Positions 52,168-61,480 of a stretch of 64,000 bases of DNA are shown piece by piece; the first letter of the stretch is position 1; each line of letters opens with the position of its first letter. Where the stretch lies: NCBI RefSeq assembly GCF_000015165.1, contig NC_009485.1, positions 1,714,001 to 1,778,000 on the forward strand. The letters are read 5' to 3'. This DNA is from Bradyrhizobium sp. BTAi1. Lineage in GTDB: Bacteria > Pseudomonadota > Alphaproteobacteria > Rhizobiales > Xanthobacteraceae. The position numbers and the translations under genes are program-made. A model generated the notes under the pieces. The model saw only the letters and a program-made list of their open reading frames with translations. It ran no database searches and was not told the DNA's origin.

Positions 52168-52995
52168 ATGCGCTCCCTCATCACCGTCCTTTCCCTGCTC
52201 TGTGCGGTGATCACCTCAGCCGCTGCGGAGCCATTGCCTGCGCCCGTGGCCATTGAGATCCCGTCCGCCGGCTACGTGCTGCATGCGCAGCTTTACAGGC
52301 CGAGCAGTGCGGGACCATTTCCTGTCGTCATCGCGCTGCACGGCTGTGGCGGGCTTGCCGGCCACTCCGATCCCGTGCTGCCGCGTTACCGCGATTGGGC
52401 CGAGGAACTCGTCAAGGACGGCAAGGCCGTGCTGCTACCGGACAGCTACGGCTCGCGTGGCCTGGGACCGCAATGCCGGGTCAAGGAACGCCGCATCAGC
52501 GGCCGCCGCGAACGCGTCGCCGATATCGTCGCCGCGCAGAAATGGCTGACCCAGCAATCCTGGGTGATGCCGGATCGCGTCAGCCTGCTGGGCTGGGCGA
52601 GCGGCGCGAGCGCGCTGCTGTGGGCCGTGCGGCCGCAATTGCCGGACCATGTCTCGCCAGACTTCCGCTCGGCGGTCGCCTTCTACCCGGATTGCCGCGC
52701 GTCGTCGGGGCTTGGCTGGAGCGCACGGGTTCCCACGCTGATCCTGATCGGCGGCATGGACGACGTCTATTCGCCACCGGCCTGCCGGCAGATGATCGAT
52801 GGTGCGCGGGGCCGCAGCGCGCTGACGCGGATCGTGGTCTATCCTGGCGCCTATCACGATTTCGACCGCGTCAATCTGCCGGTGCATATGGTGGCCGGCA
52901 GTGATGCGGCGGCGCCCGAGCGCGGCCATGTAGGCTCCGATCCCGAAGCCCGCGCCGACGCCCAGAAGCTCGTCTCCGACTGGCTGGCGCGTTGA
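52168..52995 (+). CDS. Exported dienelactone-hydrolase-like alpha/beta hydrolase
   Basis: This protein of about 275 residues has a signal peptide (MRSLITVLSLLCAVITSAAA). It has an alpha/beta-hydrolase fold of the dienelactone type: VIALHGCGGLAGH, then PDSYGSRGLGPQC and the nucleophile elbow LLGWASGASAL. A late Asp and His (GGMDDVYSPPACR and YPGAYHDFDR) complete the triad. Several cysteines (HGCGG, PQC, PDCRA, PACR) suggest disulfides in the periplasm. The ATG at 52168 has no strong site. The substrate is unknown. Confidence 0.85.
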   Translation: MRSLITVLSLLCAVITSAAAEPLPAPVAIEIPSAGYVLHAQLYRPSSAGPFPVVIALHGCGGLAGHSDPVLPRYRDWAEELVKDGKAVLLPDSYGSRGLGPQCRVKERRISGRRERVADIVAAQKWLTQQSWVMPDRVSLLGWASGASALLWAVRPQLPDHVSPDFRSAVAFYPDCRASSGLGWSARVPTLILIGGMDDVYSPPACRQMIDGARGRSALTRIVVYPGAYHDFDRVNLPVHMVAGSDAAAPERGHVGSDPEARADAQKLVSDWLAR

Positions 52996-53066
52996 TGCTC
53001 CAAGCTGTTTGCTGGGGCACGATCTTTCGAAAAAAACCGATTCCGGCTCTTCCAGTCGGAGTTACG

Positions 53067-54677
53067 CTAGAAAAGGCTGCCTTGATCGGCCGGATCGGGT
53101 GAGCGCTTCGCTGCCGCCGGCTTGGTCTCGCGTGCGGTCTTGGGCGGCGCTGCCACTGGTGCCGCGCGGCCGGCAGCGGCCGTCGCTGCGACCACGCCAT
53201 CGGCGAACTCGATCGAGAGCGCGGCGTTGGGGCCGATGCTTGCGGCCTGGTGCAGCGGGTGACCGGCATCATCGCGGACCAGGGCGAAGCCGCGCGCCAG
53301 CACGCTGCGATAGGACAACGCCGCCAGCAGCTGGCCGGCGTGGTCGACGCGCGCCGACAGCCGCGAGATCGACGTCGCCAGCGCGCGGGCCGCGCGATCC
53401 GCGAGCCGCTCGGTGCGGTCGCGCTCGCGTTCGATCGCTTGTCGCTTGGCCTGGGCATAAGCGAGGCGAGACGCCTTGAAGCGGGCGTCGAGCGCTTCGA
53501 ACCGCTCGCGACGCCGGTGCAGCAGCGCCCGCGCCGACAGTGACAGCCGCTCCGAGGACACGATGAGACGATGATCGGCCTGCGCGATCTGCCCATGCAG
53601 CACGCGCAAGGTCAGCTTGGCGCTGGCCGCCGCGAACTGGCGGAAATGCACATTGGTGTTGGTTTTCAGCGCGCGCGGCAGGCTTGCCGCGGCCGAATCC
53701 AGCCGCTGCCGCGGAATGGCGAGCAGCTCGGCTGCTCCGGGCAGGGCGCGCGCGGCCGCACGCAGTTCGTTGCGGCGGCCCTCCTGGCTGCGCTGCCAGC
53801 AGACGCTGACGCGGCGGGCGAGGCTCGCGACCTCCTGCATCAGCTCGCTGCGCACCGGCACCGCCATTTCCGCAGCGGCCGTGGGCGTCGGCGCCCGCTT
53901 GTCCGCGGCGAAATCGATCAGGGTCACGTCGGTCTCGTGCCCGACCGCCGAGATCAGCGGGATCATGCTCTCGGCTGCGGCGCGAACCACGATCTCCTCG
54001 TTGAAGGACCAGAGGTCCTCCAGCGAGCCGCCGCCGCGCGCGACGATCAGCACGTCGGGACGTGGAATCGGGCCGTCCTCCGGCAGATCGTTGAAGCCGC
54101 GGATCGCGGCCGCGACCTGCTCGGCCGAGCCTTCGCCCTGCACCTTCACCGGCCACACCAGCACGTGGCGGGGAAAGCGGTCTTCCAACCGGTGCAGGAT
54201 GTCGCGGATGACGGCGCCGGTTGGCGAGGTGACGACGCCGATCACCTCGGGCAGCCAGGGCAGCAGCTGCTTGCGGGCGGGATCGAACAGGCCTTCGGCG
54301 CCGAGCTTGCGCTTGCGCTCCTCCATCAGCGCCATCAGCGCGCCGATGCCGGCCGGCTCCAGCGCCTCGATGACGATCTGATATTTCGAGGAGTTCGGAT
54401 AGGTGGTGAGCTTGCCGGTGGCGATGACCTCGAGCCCTTCCTGGGGCTTGAAGCGCATGCGGCCGTGCACGCCCTTCCAGATCACCGCCTCGATCTTGGC
54501 GCTCTCGTCCTTGAGCGCGAAATAGCAATGGCCCGAGGAATGCGGTCCGCGGAAGCCGGTGATCTCGCCGCGCACCCGGACATGGCCGAACTGGTCCTCG
54601 ACCGTCCGCTTCAGCGCGGAGGACAGTTCGGAGACGGTAAATTCGGGCGCGTTGGGCAGGGCTTCTGCGGGCGGCAT
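53067..54677 (-). CDS. xseA: Exodeoxyribonuclease VII large subunit XseA
   Basis: This 536-residue enzyme degrades single-stranded DNA with XseB. The N-terminal OB-fold ([41 protein letters not shown]) is followed by the nuclease domain with [14 protein letters not shown] and [16 protein letters not shown], then [15 protein letters not shown] long helical C-terminal part follows. The last residues are DQGSLF, like a beta-clamp-binding peptide. The start ATG at 54677 is family-typical. It is larger than the E. coli protein, with an extra Ala/Pro/Lys tail. Confidence 0.95.
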   Translation of the reverse strand: MPPAEALPNAPEFTVSELSSALKRTVEDQFGHVRVRGEITGFRGPHSSGHCYFALKDESAKIEAVIWKGVHGRMRFKPQEGLEVIATGKLTTYPNSSKYQIVIEALEPAGIGALMALMEERKRKLGAEGLFDPARKQLLPWLPEVIGVVTSPTGAVIRDILHRLEDRFPRHVLVWPVKVQGEGSAEQVAAAIRGFNDLPEDGPIPRPDVLIVARGGGSLEDLWSFNEEIVVRAAAESMIPLISAVGHETDVTLIDFAADKRAPTPTAAAEMAVPVRSELMQEVASLARRVSVCWQRSQEGRRNELRAAARALPGAAELLAIPRQRLDSAAASLPRALKTNTNVHFRQFAAASAKLTLRVLHGQIAQADHRLIVSSERLSLSARALLHRRRERFEALDARFKASRLAYAQAKRQAIERERDRTERLADRAARALATSISRLSARVDHAGQLLAALSYRSVLARGFALVRDDAGHPLHQAASIGPNAALSIEFADGVVAATAAAGRAAPVAAPPKTARETKPAAAKRSPDPADQGSLF

Positions 54678-54748
54678 CGATCGCTGATTCGGATTGGGGG
54701 AGCAGCTGCCAAGGTAGGAGCTTTCGGTCCCGACCGCCAATCAAGCCG

Positions 54749-54777
54749 TTGGCTTTTCGATAACTCTGTATTATAGA
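54749..54777 (+). promoter_or_regulatory. Promoter upstream of the hydrolase-membrane protein-regulator operon
   Basis: TTGGCT (54749-54754) and TATAGA (54772-54777) are 17 bases apart, forming a sigma-70-like promoter. The -10 box overlaps the palindrome at 54772-54787, so a bound repressor would block polymerase. Identity is inferred. Confidence 0.5.
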
Positions 54778-54787
54778 GTACTCTATA
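54772..54787. promoter_or_regulatory. 16-bp perfect palindrome, probable operator
   Basis: TATAGAGTACTCTATA reads the same on both strands. It lies 25 bases before the ATG of the hydrolase and overlaps the -10 box. The winged-helix gene at 56366 in the same operon is the most likely binder. Its position and symmetry fit a repressor dimer site. Confidence 0.6.
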
Positions 54788-54811
54788 TAAGGCTGGGCAG
54801 GGAGAGAGGCC

Positions 54812-55798
54812 ATGCGGAAGAGCATCACGATCGTGGGGCGGCTCATTGGCTGGGGCCTCGGCCTCGCCGGGGCTCTGGCGCTGGTTCTCGGCGGCATGAT
54901 CGCAACGCCGCTGGTGCATCCGCCCGAGCTGAAGTCGATCTCGGAGACCGTCGGACGTGTTGATCGCAGCACCATGCCGGCCCTGCAGCGCTTCAGCGCC
55001 CGCGACGGCACTGAGCTCGCTTATCGCCACTATCCGGCACGGGCGACGCCGGTCGGAAAGATCGCCATCCTGGTCCACGGCTCGTCGGGCTCCAGCGTGG
55101 CCGTGCATGCCCTCGCCGACGGGCTCGCCGCCCACGGCATCGACACGTTTGCCCCCGACATTCGCGGCCACGGCGGCTCCGGCACCCGCGGCGACATCGG
55201 CTATCTCGGCCAGCTCGAGGACGATCTCGCCGACCTCGTCACGGAGGTCAGGAAATCGGTTCCGGCCCAGCCTATCGTGCTGCTCGGGCATTCCGCAGGT
55301 GGCGGTTTCGCGCTGCGCGCCGCGAGCGCGCCGATCCAGGAGCTGTTCGCGCGCACCATCCTGCTCTCGCCCTATCTCGGCTATGATGCCCCGACCAATC
55401 GCGACAATTCCGGCGGCTGGGCCAGCCCCGACATTCCCCGCATTCTCGCGCTCGGGCTGCTGAGCCGGATCGGCGTGTCGTGCTGCGAGGCGCTGCCGGC
55501 GCTGGCCTTCGCCGTCAGGCCGAACTCCGAGAAATATGTCGCCTCGACCTACAGCTACCGCCTGCTGCGCAATTTCGCGACGCGCGGCTACAAGCCCGAT
55601 CTCACCGCGGCGAAGCACCCGGTGACCCTGATCGCGGGCGCCGATGATGAGCTGATGCAGGCCGACAAATATGCCGACGCTGTGCATGCGGTGGCGCCCG
55701 CCGTTGACGTCAGGCTGATCCCCGGCGTCAATCACATGGAGATCGTGTCGGCGCCGCAGGCCGTCAGCGCGATCGCCGAGGACGTGGCTACGCGCTAG
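54812..55798 (+). CDS. Membrane-anchored alpha/beta hydrolase (lysophospholipase-like)
   Basis: This 328-residue protein has one N-terminal transmembrane anchor (GWGLGLAGALALVLGGMIA), then an alpha/beta-hydrolase fold. The oxyanion motif is AILVHGSSGSS, the nucleophile elbow is LLGHSAGGGFAL, and the C-terminal acid and base are GADDELMQ and GVNHMEI. It is similar to monoglyceride-lipase-type enzymes, exposed to the periplasm or cytoplasm by the anchor. GGGAGAGAGG precedes the ATG. It is the first gene of a three-gene operon with a membrane protein and a winged-helix regulator. Confidence 0.88.
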   Translation: MRKSITIVGRLIGWGLGLAGALALVLGGMIATPLVHPPELKSISETVGRVDRSTMPALQRFSARDGTELAYRHYPARATPVGKIAILVHGSSGSSVAVHALADGLAAHGIDTFAPDIRGHGGSGTRGDIGYLGQLEDDLADLVTEVRKSVPAQPIVLLGHSAGGGFALRAASAPIQELFARTILLSPYLGYDAPTNRDNSGGWASPDIPRILALGLLSRIGVSCCEALPALAFAVRPNSEKYVASTYSYRLLRNFATRGYKPDLTAAKHPVTLIAGADDELMQADKYADAVHAVAPAVDVRLIPGVNHMEIVSAPQAVSAIAEDVATR

Positions 55799-55811
55799 AG
55801 GGGTCACGCGC

Positions 55812-56360
55812 ATGATCGACAGCCTGGAAGCCGCACGCGCGCTTGACGACATCGAGGACATGACCAGGCGCGTGCGCCAGTCGCAGATCTACAGGCTGTC
55901 CAGCCTGCTGATGGTGCTGTGGGGCGCGCTGGTGTTCGCCGGTAATCTCGTGACCTATCTGACGCCTCACTACGCCGACAAAGCGTGGTTGTCGGTCTAC
56001 GTGCTGGCGATCGGCGGATCGGTCGTGCTGGGCGCCACGGAGAAAACCCGGCGGGGGATGAGCAGTTTCGATGTCAGGTCGCTGCTCGCCTTCGTGATGT
56101 TGTTTGCCTTCGGCTTCTTCGTCGAGACGATCGGCCATTTTGGGCCGCGCGAGATGGGCGCGTTCTGGCCGATCTATTTCATGCTGTTCTACTGTCTTGC
56201 CGGATTATGGTTCGGCATCGCTTTCACGGTCTTCGGGCTCTGCGTCACCGTCCTGACCCTGATCGGCTACATCTTCATCGGCGCGGCATTCCCGCTCTGG
56301 ATGGCGTTCGTCAATGGCGGCGGCCTGATCATCGGCGGTCTCTGGATGCGGCGGAGCTGA
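55812..56360 (+). CDS. Small polytopic membrane protein, unknown function
   Basis: This 182-residue protein has about five hydrophobic helices (YRLSSLLMVLWGALVFAGNL, LSVYVLAIGGSVVLG, LLAFVMLFAFGFFVETIG, FMLFYCLAGLWFGIAF, and a last one near the C-terminus). It starts with an acidic amphipathic stretch. It sits between the hydrolase and the winged-helix gene, with a 13-base gap upstream, so it is probably the operon's membrane partner. I do not recognise the family. Confidence 0.8.
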   Translation: MIDSLEAARALDDIEDMTRRVRQSQIYRLSSLLMVLWGALVFAGNLVTYLTPHYADKAWLSVYVLAIGGSVVLGATEKTRRGMSSFDVRSLLAFVMLFAFGFFVETIGHFGPREMGAFWPIYFMLFYCLAGLWFGIAFTVFGLCVTVLTLIGYIFIGAAFPLWMAFVNGGGLIIGGLWMRRS

Positions 56361-56365
56361 CGGCG

Positions 56366-56680
56366 TTGGCGGAGCTCGACGAGATCATCCATCAGCCGCT
56401 GCGGCTCCGGATCATGGCGGCCCTGAATGCGCTGCCGGCAGGGACAGGACTGGAATTCGTCCGGCTGAAGAAGCTGACGGGGGCGACCGACGGTAATCTC
56501 GGCGCCCATATCGAGACGCTGGCGCGGGCTGGCTACGTCACCGTCGACAAGGCCTTTGTCGGCAAGAAACCGCAGACGACGGTCACGCTGGCCGGCCCGG
56601 GCCGGGCCGCCTTCGCCCGCCATGTGGCGGGCCTGCAGGAAATCATTGCCGGTGCTGCGGCGAAACCGCCCGAGCCATGA
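56366..56680 (+). CDS. Winged-helix transcriptional regulator (MarR/ArsR-like, wHTH_34 type)
   Basis: This protein of about 104 residues has a winged-helix HTH: IIHQPLRLRIMAALNALP, then FVRLKKLTGATDGNLGAHIETLARAGYVTVDKAF with the wing, and TTVTLAGPGRAAFARHV. This matches the small winged-helix regulators that sit next to membrane proteins. It is the last gene of the operon; the start is a TTG at 56366 with CGGAG nine bases upstream. It probably represses its own operon through the palindrome at 54772. Confidence 0.85.
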   Translation: MAELDEIIHQPLRLRIMAALNALPAGTGLEFVRLKKLTGATDGNLGAHIETLARAGYVTVDKAFVGKKPQTTVTLAGPGRAAFARHVAGLQEIIAGAAAKPPEP

Positions 56681-56748
56681 TTTGACTCTGTTGCGAGGGC
56701 CGGGCAATTGGGGCCTCCGAATTGACCCACCCTGCGACGGCATCGACG

Positions 56749-58032
56749 ATGAACATTCTCCTGATTGGTTCCGGCGGTCGCGAGCATGCGCTCGCCTGGA
56801 AGATTGCCGGCTCTCCACTGCTCACCACACTGTGGTGCGCTCCGGGGAATGCCGGCATTGCCAAGGAGGCGGAATGCGTTGCGCTCGACGTGACCGATCA
56901 TGCTGGCGTGATCGCGTTCTGCCAGGCCAACAAGGTCGATCTCGTCGTGGTCGGGCCGGAGACGCCGCTCGCGGCCGGAATTGTCGACGATGTCGAGGCC
57001 GCCGGCATCAAGATTTTCGGGCCCCGCAAGCTCGCCGCGCAGCTCGAGGGCTCCAAGGGGTTCACCAAGGATCTGTGCGCTGAATACGGCATTCCGACCG
57101 GGGCCTATTGCCGGTTCGACAATGCGCCGGAGGCTCTCGCCTATGTCCGCGAGCACGGTGCGCCGATCGTCGTCAAGGCCGATGGCCTGGCGGCCGGCAA
57201 GGGCGTGGTGGTGGCCAAGACGCTGGCCGAGGCCGAGGACGCCGTCAGGATGATGTTCGAGGGCGGCTTCGGCGTCGCCGGCACCGAGGTCGTGATCGAG
57301 GAGTTTCTCGAAGGCCGCGAGGTGTCGTTCTTCGCGCTGTGCGACGGCCAGACCGCGATTCCGCTGGCATCGGCGCAGGACCACAAGCGGGTATTCGATC
57401 ACGATCAGGGGCCCAACACCGGCGGGATGGGGGCCTATTCGCCGACGCCGTTCGTGACGCCGGAGATCCACGATCAGATCATGTCGCGGATCATCCTGCC
57501 GACCATCGACGGCATGAATGCGCGCGGCACGCCGTTCAAGGGCATCCTCTATGCGGGTCTGATGCTGACGGCGCAGGGCCCCAAGCTGTTCGAATACAAC
57601 GTCCGCTTCGGCGATCCGGAATGCCAGGTGCTGATGCTGCGCATGATGTCGGATCTCGTGCCGGCGATGCTGGCCGCTTGCGACGGGCAGCTGAAGAACT
57701 TCGATCTGCGCTGGTTTCCAGATGCGGCCGTCACCGTCGTGATTGCCGCGAAGGGCTATCCGGGCGACTACGCCAAGGGCAGCGTGATCGAGGGGCTCGA
57801 TGCGGCGGCCAAGGTCGAGGGCGTCGAGATCTTCCATGCCGGCACGGTCGCCAAGGACGGCGCCATCCTCGCCAATGGCGGCCGCGTGCTCAACATCTGC
57901 GCCAGCGGCAAGACGGTCACCGAAGCCCAGGCGCGCGCCTACCAGGCCGTGGACCTCATCCAATGGCCGGACGGCTTCTGCCGCCGCGACATCGCCTGGC
58001 AGGCGCTGGCGCAGGAGAAGGCCGGCGGCTGA
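56749..58032 (+). CDS. purD: Phosphoribosylamine-glycine ligase PurD
   Basis: This 427-residue ATP-grasp enzyme joins glycine to phosphoribosylamine in purine synthesis. Evidence is the N-terminal [18 protein letters not shown] (start family-typical), VVVGPETPL, and the ATP-grasp [14 protein letters not shown] near residue 145, then [20 protein letters not shown]. The end holds [12 protein letters not shown]. It stands alone. Confidence 0.96.
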   Translation: MNILLIGSGGREHALAWKIAGSPLLTTLWCAPGNAGIAKEAECVALDVTDHAGVIAFCQANKVDLVVVGPETPLAAGIVDDVEAAGIKIFGPRKLAAQLEGSKGFTKDLCAEYGIPTGAYCRFDNAPEALAYVREHGAPIVVKADGLAAGKGVVVAKTLAEAEDAVRMMFEGGFGVAGTEVVIEEFLEGREVSFFALCDGQTAIPLASAQDHKRVFDHDQGPNTGGMGAYSPTPFVTPEIHDQIMSRIILPTIDGMNARGTPFKGILYAGLMLTAQGPKLFEYNVRFGDPECQVLMLRMMSDLVPAMLAACDGQLKNFDLRWFPDAAVTVVIAAKGYPGDYAKGSVIEGLDAAAKVEGVEIFHAGTVAKDGAILANGGRVLNICASGKTVTEAQARAYQAVDLIQWPDGFCRRDIAWQALAQEKAGG

Positions 58033-58044
58033 CGTCGCGCAATC

Positions 58045-58491
58045 TCAGCGCCGCGCCTTGAAGAACGCCTTCAGCATCTCGGCCGCCTGCTGCTCGCCGA
58101 CGGCCGAATAGACCTCCGGCACGTGATGGCAGGTCGGCGCGGCGAAGAAGCGGACACCGGACTCGACGGCGCCGCCCTTGGGGTCGGCCGCCCCGTAATA
58201 CAGCCGGCGGATGCGGGCGAAGGAGATGGCGCCGGCGCACATCGTGCACGGCTCGAGCGTGACGTAGAGATCGCAATCGACCAGCCGCTCGCTGCCGATC
58301 ACCTGCGCGGCCTGGCGGAGCGCCAGGATTTCGGCATGGGCGGTCGGATCGCGATCGGTCAAAGTGCGGTTGGCGGCGGTGGCGATGACAGCATTGTCCC
58401 GGACCACGACGCAGCCGATCGGCACCTCGCCGGAAATTGCGGCCGATTCGGCCGCTTTCAGCGCCAAATCCATGAAAGAAGGGCTCTTCAT
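58045..58491 (-). CDS. tadA: tRNA adenosine(34) deaminase TadA
   Basis: This 148-residue zinc deaminase converts A34 to inosine in tRNA-Arg(ACG). The zinc motif is His52-Ala-Glu54 (TAHAEILAL) and PCTMC at residues 81-85. The helix ending RRLYYGA is typical. The ATG at 58491 fits the length of the family. It is convergent with purD and divergent from the pseudouridine synthase. Confidence 0.94.
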   Translation of the reverse strand: MKSPSFMDLALKAAESAAISGEVPIGCVVVRDNAVIATAANRTLTDRDPTAHAEILALRQAAQVIGSERLVDCDLYVTLEPCTMCAGAISFARIRRLYYGAADPKGGAVESGVRFFAAPTCHHVPEVYSAVGEQQAAEMLKAFFKARR

Positions 58492-58622
58492 GGCTCGTAA
58501 TACCCGCCCAAGTCTGCTACTGCATCGCCCTTCAGCAAAACCGGACCCCGATTTCCTGCGTGACATGCGCTGCTCAGAGCGCGCGTATCACCCATCGTCC
58601 TGCACCTCGAAGCGAGACCTTC

Positions 58623-60695
58623 ATGCCCCGTGACACCGACAAAGACAACGATTCCCGCGGCCGCCGCGGCGGCGCCCCGCGGGGGCGGTCCGAAGGCGGC
58701 AAGGGACGCTCGGGCGCCGCACGCGGGCCGGAGAAGAAGTTCGCCAAGCGCGGCTTCGGTGACAAGGACGCTGGCGCCAAGGGCAAGCGCTCGTTCGACG
58801 ACGGCCGCGCCCCGCGCCGTCGCGACGACGGCGATGCGCCGCGCAAATCCTATGGCGACAAGCCGCGCTTCAACCGCGATGAGCGTCCGCGCGGCGATCG
58901 GCCGTTTGCCGCCCGTCCGGCGCGGGCTGCCGATGGCGAGAAGCGCGCCTTCAAGCCGCGCGGCGACCGGCCGAAATTCGACCGTGACGAGCGCAGTGGC
59001 GAGAAGCGCCCCTATACGCCGCGCGCCAATCGCGACGAGGCCCGCCCGGCGGGCCGCTCGTCCGAGCGCAAGTTCGGTGAGCGCAAGCCTTACGCCGCGC
59101 GAGAGCGTGACGGCGACAAGCGGCCCTATACGCCGCGCGGAGAGGGTGCGCGTGACCGCGGCGATCGTCCGCGTGCAGACCGCAGCTTCGGGGACCGGCC
59201 GCCGCGGACCGGTGATCGCCCGGAGCGCAAATTTGGCGGAGAACGCAAGTTCTCGCGCGGCGCTGAAGGGGATCGCGGCGAGCGCAAATTCGGAGCAGGA
59301 CCGCGTGGGCCGCGCAAGGAGTTCGGGGATCGGCCGCAGCGCGGCGAGACCAAGCCCTGGCAGAAGCGCGGCGCGGATGGCGATCGTCCGGAGCGCAGCC
59401 CGCGTGCCCCGCGTGAGGGCGGCCGGAGCTTCGACCGTCCTCGGTCCGATCGTCCGCGCGAGGATCGTCCGAAGTTTGACAGACCCAAATTCGACAAGCC
59501 CAAGTTCGATCGTCCGCGCCGTCCGGAAGGGCGCACCGACTGGCAGGAGCATCCGCGCAGCGAGCGCCGCGGTGGCGATTTCGGCGATCGTCCGCGCCGC
59601 GACAATGAGGACGACAGCAGGGTCTTCGCCAAGCGTCCGGCCTTTGGCGGCCGCGGTGCCTATCGCGAGCGCAAGCCGGAGACCGACAAGCGTGTGAAGC
59701 GCGTCGTGCCCGACGAGGCGCCGAAGCCCGGCAAGGCTGGCGATCGGATCGCCAAGGTGCTGGCCCGCGCCGGCCTGGCGTCGCGCCGCGATGCCGAGGA
59801 AATGGTGACGCAGGGCCGCGTCACCGTGAACGGCCGCGTCATCAACTCGCCGGCGCTCGACGTCACCGAGAACGACGTCATCCAGGTGGACGGCGCCCCG
59901 CTGCCGCAGCGCGAGCGCACGCGGCTGTTTCTGTACCACAAGCCGCGCGGCCTGATGACGACGCACAGCGACCCCGAGGGTCGCCCGACCGTGTTCGATA
60001 ATCTGCCCGAAGGCCTGCCGCGGCTGATCTCGATCGGCCGGCTCGACTTCAACACCGAAGGCCTGTTGCTGCTCACCAATGATGGCGGCCTCGCCCGCGT
60101 GCTGGAGCTGCCGGACACCGGCTGGACGCGACGCTATCGCGTCCGCGCCCATGGCGAGATCACCCAGGCGCAGCTCGACCAGCTCGCCGCGGGTGTCGAG
60201 GTCGATGGCGTGAAATACGGCCCGATCGAAGCCACGCTCGAGCGCGACCAGGGCGCCAATGTCTGGCTCATCGTCGCGATCCGCGAAGGCAAGAACCGCG
60301 AGGTGCGCAACGTGCTGGCGTATCTCGGCCTCGAGGTGAACCGCCTGATCCGCGTCTCCTATGGTCCGTTCCAGCTGCTGGAGCTGCCCGAGGGCGAGGT
60401 GCAGGAGGTCAAGACGCGGGTGCTGCGCGAGCAACTCGGCGAGAAGGTGATCGCGCAGTCCGGTGCGGATCTCGGTCCGGCGGGCAAAGGCAATCGCGAG
60501 CCGCTGCCGGATCCCAAGCCCAAGCCGAAGCGCGAGGTCGTCGCCGACCGCAAGGGCCGCCGCGTGCTGGTCCAGCGCACCGGCAGCGAGGAGGCGCGCG
60601 CGCGCCACGAGGCCGAGGCGCGCTTTCCCGGTCCGCCGCGGCGGCCGAAGCGCGGCTATCACGGCAAGCGTGATATCACGCCGCAGGACGAGTAG
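58623..60695 (+). CDS. RluB/RsuA-family pseudouridine synthase with long Arg-rich N-terminal extension
   Basis: This 690-residue protein has residues 1-365 of low complexity: many Arg, Asp, Pro, Gly, Lys, with short repeats such as DRPKFDRP and GDRPRAD. The catalytic part starts near residue 370: an S4 domain (RIAKVLARAGLASRRDAEE) and the pseudouridine synthase domain, with the catalytic Asp near residue 475 in GRLDFNTEGLLLLTNDGG. The C-terminus has an Arg/Lys tail. RluB modifies U2605 of 23S rRNA in E. coli; the exact target here is inferred. The N-terminus is likely disordered and RNA-binding. Confidence 0.92.
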   Translation: MPRDTDKDNDSRGRRGGAPRGRSEGGKGRSGAARGPEKKFAKRGFGDKDAGAKGKRSFDDGRAPRRRDDGDAPRKSYGDKPRFNRDERPRGDRPFAARPARAADGEKRAFKPRGDRPKFDRDERSGEKRPYTPRANRDEARPAGRSSERKFGERKPYAARERDGDKRPYTPRGEGARDRGDRPRADRSFGDRPPRTGDRPERKFGGERKFSRGAEGDRGERKFGAGPRGPRKEFGDRPQRGETKPWQKRGADGDRPERSPRAPREGGRSFDRPRSDRPREDRPKFDRPKFDKPKFDRPRRPEGRTDWQEHPRSERRGGDFGDRPRRDNEDDSRVFAKRPAFGGRGAYRERKPETDKRVKRVVPDEAPKPGKAGDRIAKVLARAGLASRRDAEEMVTQGRVTVNGRVINSPALDVTENDVIQVDGAPLPQRERTRLFLYHKPRGLMTTHSDPEGRPTVFDNLPEGLPRLISIGRLDFNTEGLLLLTNDGGLARVLELPDTGWTRRYRVRAHGEITQAQLDQLAAGVEVDGVKYGPIEATLERDQGANVWLIVAIREGKNREVRNVLAYLGLEVNRLIRVSYGPFQLLELPEGEVQEVKTRVLREQLGEKVIAQSGADLGPAGKGNREPLPDPKPKPKREVVADRKGRRVLVQRTGSEEARARHEAEARFPGPPRRPKRGYHGKRDITPQDE

Positions 60696-60704
60696 GGTGG
60701 TGCG

Positions 60705-61259
60705 ATGCGTGTCGTCGGTGGACGGCTGAAGGGCCGCAACATCGCCTCGCCCGCCTCGCGCGACATCCGGCCGACCCAGGACCGGCTGCGCGAGGCGCTG
60801 TTCAACATCCTCGTGCACGCCTACGACGATCCGATCGACGGCGCGCGCGTGCTCGACCTGTTTGCCGGCACCGGCGCGCTTGGCATCGAGGCGGTCTCGC
60901 GCGGCGCCGCGTTCACGCTGTTCGTCGACAACGGCGCCGAGGCGCGGGCGCTGTTGCGCAACAATGTCGAGGCGCTCGGCCTCGGCGGCGTGACCAAGGT
61001 CTACCGCCGCGATGCCACCAACCTCGGCCCGGCCTATCCGGTCGAACCATTCTCGCTGGTGTTTCTCGATCCGCCCTATGGCAAGGGTCTGGCCGAGACG
61101 GCGCTGGCTTCGCTGCGCGACGGCGGCTGGCTTGTGCCGTCAGCGCTGCTGGTGGTCGAGGAGTCGAAAGCCGCCGCGTTCAAGGCGCCCGAGGGTTTTG
61201 AAGAACTCGAGCGCCGCGCTTATGACGACACCGAGTTCGTGTTCCTGCGCCGCCCTTGA
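60705..61259 (+). CDS. rsmD: 16S rRNA (guanine-966-N2)-methyltransferase RsmD
   Basis: This 184-residue protein has the SAM-binding fold with LDLFAGTGALGIEAVSRGA and the catalytic FLDPPYGKGL. N-terminal MRVVGGRLKGRNIASP is family-typical. It methylates G966 of 16S rRNA. It starts nine bases after the pseudouridine synthase stop, so the two form one rRNA modification operon. Confidence 0.95.
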   Translation: MRVVGGRLKGRNIASPASRDIRPTQDRLREALFNILVHAYDDPIDGARVLDLFAGTGALGIEAVSRGAAFTLFVDNGAEARALLRNNVEALGLGGVTKVYRRDATNLGPAYPVEPFSLVFLDPPYGKGLAETALASLRDGGWLVPSALLVVEESKAAAFKAPEGFEELERRAYDDTEFVFLRRP

Positions 61260-61480
61260 TCCTTGCTCGGTGTCGCCCCTGCGAACGCAGGGGCCCATAA
61301 CCACAGAATTACGTTGGGCGCAGGCTGCTCGCCACGCCGATCTTTTCCCTCACGTCAGCTGCGGCACATGGGTCCCGGGTCTGCACCTCCGCGGCGCTTC
61401 GCGCCGCTGCGGCTTGCCCGGGACGACAGCTCGTTTGCATCTGTCGTCGTGCCGCTCCTCGTCGATCGCCAGGCCGTCTC

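Noticed and set aside
58488..60818. A 776-codon open frame on the minus strand opposite the RluB-type gene
   Set aside because: It mirrors a GC-rich, repetitive gene with a clear enzyme in the plus strand. It has no family motif and no ribosome-binding site.
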